From: Candidatus Caldarchaeum sp. | GTDB lineage: Archaea > Thermoproteota > Nitrososphaeria_A > Caldarchaeales > Caldarchaeaceae | Length of the DNA: 5,966 bases | Direction: 5' to 3' | Assembly: GCA_025054795.1 (NCBI GenBank) | Contig: JANWZU010000125.1 | Location: forward strand, 1 to 5,966 | In this document: piece after piece, positions 4,950 to 5,966 of the stretch | How the letters are laid out: the number at the start of each line of letters is the position of its first letter | Position numbering within the stretch: position 1 is the first letter of the stretch | Notes under the pieces: generated by a model | Told to the model about the DNA's origin: nothing | The model's database searches: none | The model's input: only the letters and a program-made list of their open reading frames with translations | Translations under genes and position numbers: made by a program

Positions 4950-5606
4950 TTGGAGCCGGAACAGTTCGGGGAGATTCTAGCGCTACTTAGGCGGAAGTAC
5001 GGCTTAATAGAGAAGCCTGTCCATGTTTCAAGCAACGAGGCTTTCTGGGTACTGATTGGGGCTGTGCTGTCCCATAGGACAAGAGACGAGATGACGGACA
5101 AGGCCTACAAACGTCTCCGTGAAAGGTTTGAGCATCCACCAGACCTGGCCGAGGCCAACCTTAAAGAGCTAGTTGAGCTCGTCAAAGACGTCGGCTTCTA
5201 CAGGCAGAAAGCCAAACGCATCAAACAAATATCCCGAATAATTTTCAGCGAGAAAGGAGGAGAAGTGCCCAGCGACCGTGATGAGTTGATGAGGCTCCCC
5301 GGCGTAGGCCCAAAGACGGCGGACATAGTCCTCTCCATAGCCTTCGGAAAGCCTGAGGTGGCTGTAGACACACACGTAGAGACAGTGGCTAAGAGGCTTG
5401 GCATAGCAGGCCAAAAGGCAGGGTACGAGGAGATAAGGAACGCTCTGAAAAAACTGACCAACCCCTCTGACATCCGTTCCGTTAACATGCTCTTCGTAAG
5501 GTTCGGCCGTGAAATATGCAGAAAGCCTAGGCCTCGCTGCGAAATATGCCCGATAACAAACTATTGCAAATACTATGCCGAAAGGTTCAAAGCCCCAGCT
5601 TCTTGA
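4950..5606 (+). CDS. nth: Endonuclease III (HhH-GPD DNA glycosylase/AP lyase)
   Basis: Nth removes oxidised pyrimidines such as thymine glycol from DNA and nicks the resulting abasic site, starting base excision repair. From TTG 4950 the protein has 218 residues, matching the usual ~211. The helix-hairpin-helix L-P-G-V-G-P-K-T-A at 116-124 carries the catalytic lysine Lys122, and V-D-T-H-V at 139-143 carries the catalytic aspartate Asp140, corresponding to E. coli Lys120 and Asp138. The C-terminal 4Fe-4S loop is complete: Cys190-x6-Cys197-x2-Cys200-x5-Cys206. L-S-H-R-T-R-D at 40-46 is the archaeal version of the L-S-x-x-T-x-D segment near the DNA-binding site. The only in-frame ATG, at 4845, lies inside the SOD coding region and would add 35 residues unlike the family, so TTG 4950 is preferred; no other standard start lies between them. 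It diverges from SOD and overlaps the peroxiredoxin gene tail-to-tail by 20 bases. Confidence 0.94.
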   Translation: MEPEQFGEILALLRRKYGLIEKPVHVSSNEAFWVLIGAVLSHRTRDEMTDKAYKRLRERFEHPPDLAEANLKELVELVKDVGFYRQKAKRIKQISRIIFSEKGGEVPSDRDELMRLPGVGPKTADIVLSIAFGKPEVAVDTHVETVAKRLGIAGQKAGYEEIRNALKKLTNPSDIRSVNMLFVRFGREICRKPRPRCEICPITNYCKYYAERFKAPAS

Positions 5607-5966
5607 GGGTGGAGAGGACTTCTTCGGCGTGGCCTTCAGCCGAAACCTTGTGGAACGCTGCTCTGATGACTCCGTTTTCATCGATTACGAAGGTTTTGCG
5701 AACCGCCCGCCCTCTTTCCTCACTAAAAGAGTTGTAGAGCGAAGCCACCTTCCCGTCAACGTCAGAGAGAAGTGTGAAGTTTAGCCCGTACTTCGCCATG
5801 AATTTTCTATGGGACTCTTGGTCGTCGACGCTGACGCCTACGACGTTCACCCTTTGGCTCTTAAGCTTGGCCATCGAGTCCCTGAACCCGCAGGCCTCGG
5901 TCGTGCATCCAGGTGTGTCGTCCTTCGGATAAAAGTAAAGCACTAACGCTTTGTGTCCTTCTAGAA
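5587..5966 (-). CDS. bcp: Bcp/PrxQ-type thioredoxin-dependent peroxiredoxin (5' end outside window)
   Basis: This cytoplasmic thiol peroxidase reduces hydrogen peroxide and organic hydroperoxides, using thioredoxin-like donors. About 125 residues are visible, beginning L-E-G-H-K-A-L-V-L-Y-F-Y-P-K-D-D-T-P-G-C. The family lengths of ~150 and the missing N-terminal strand region imply that about 25-30 residues lie beyond the right edge. The peroxidatic cysteine sits in D-D-T-P-G-C-T-T-E and a second cysteine follows five residues later (T-P-G-C-T-T-E-A-C), the atypical two-cysteine pattern of E. coli Bcp that forms an intramolecular disulfide. The conserved active-site arginine is in A-V-R-K-T-F-V-I-D. 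The GTG at 5943 is an internal valine in the V-L-Y-F-Y core and not a start, because the open frame continues upstream to the edge. The stop TGA at 5589-5587 lies within the end of nth. Confidence 0.94.
   Translation of the reverse strand, partial: LEGHKALVLYFYPKDDTPGCTTEACGFRDSMAKLKSQRVNVVGVSVDDQESHRKFMAKYGLNFTLLSDVDGKVASLYNSFSEERGRAVRKTFVIDENGVIRAAFHKVSAEGHAEEVLSTLKKLGL

Noticed and set aside
5041..5115. His42 in the L-S-H-R-T-R-D segment of endonuclease III as a possible active-site change
   Set aside because: It aligns with a variable position (Ala40 of E. coli), not the DNA-intercalating Gln41, and the catalytic Lys and Asp are intact. It is ordinary variation.
5169..5681. 170-codon leftward open frame across nth and the end of bcp
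   Set aside because: It lies opposite the catalytic core of endonuclease III and runs across the bcp stop in another frame, and it has no recognisable motif.
1..5966. Search for tRNA or rRNA genes, CRISPR repeats, insertion sequences, toxin-antitoxin or defence genes
   Set aside because: Reading both strands showed no cloverleaf pattern, regularly spaced repeats, transposase motifs or terminal inverted repeats. The window is filled by housekeeping-type genes with small gaps.

Overview
This is a compact, gene-dense archaeal window with about half G+C, almost certainly chromosomal. The archaeal assignment rests on a large subunit of archaeal/eukaryotic-type primase (PriL) with its four Fe-S cysteines, on TATA-type promoters about 25-27 bases upstream of start codons (leaderless transcripts), and on tightly packed, overlapping genes. 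The gene mix (zinc-ribbon miniprotein, stand-alone PriL, an AsnB-like PP-loop protein, Fe/Mn superoxide dismutase, endonuclease III, Bcp peroxiredoxin) would suit a thaumarchaeal/aigarchaeal lineage such as Caldiarchaeum relatives. That lineage call is inference; no search was possible.

Layout. At the left edge is the last piece of a rightward gene (2-58), whose end overlaps a leftward 56-residue zinc-binding miniprotein (43-213). That miniprotein and the next gene diverge from a 52-base gap holding one near-symmetric TATA box (237-243), placed correctly for leaderless transcription both ways. Rightward from it runs a four-gene, operon-like block with no clear terminator inside: an asparagine-synthetase-like PP-loop protein (266-1519), an HD-domain nucleotidase-like phosphohydrolase (1414-1971), DNA primase large subunit PriL (2004-3089), and a 12-helix MFS transporter (3055-4251). 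Three bases later the leftward superoxide dismutase gene ends (4255-4860). SOD and a rightward endonuclease III gene (4950-5606) diverge from an 89-base gap. Endonuclease III overlaps tail-to-tail with a leftward Bcp-type peroxiredoxin (5587 to the right edge), whose N-terminus lies outside the window.

Themes. The left operon pairs a probable dNMP/nucleotide phosphohydrolase with primase, suggesting a link between nucleotide pools and replication. The right end groups superoxide removal (SOD), peroxide removal (Bcp) and repair of oxidised pyrimidines (Nth), a coherent oxidative-damage neighbourhood. I found no tRNA, rRNA, CRISPR array, mobile element or obvious new defence system. The most unusual items are the AsnB-like protein lacking both the glutaminase cysteine and the usual catalytic glutamate, the unclear start of the HD gene, and the shared bidirectional TATA box. 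No gene-free stretch exceeds 300 bases.
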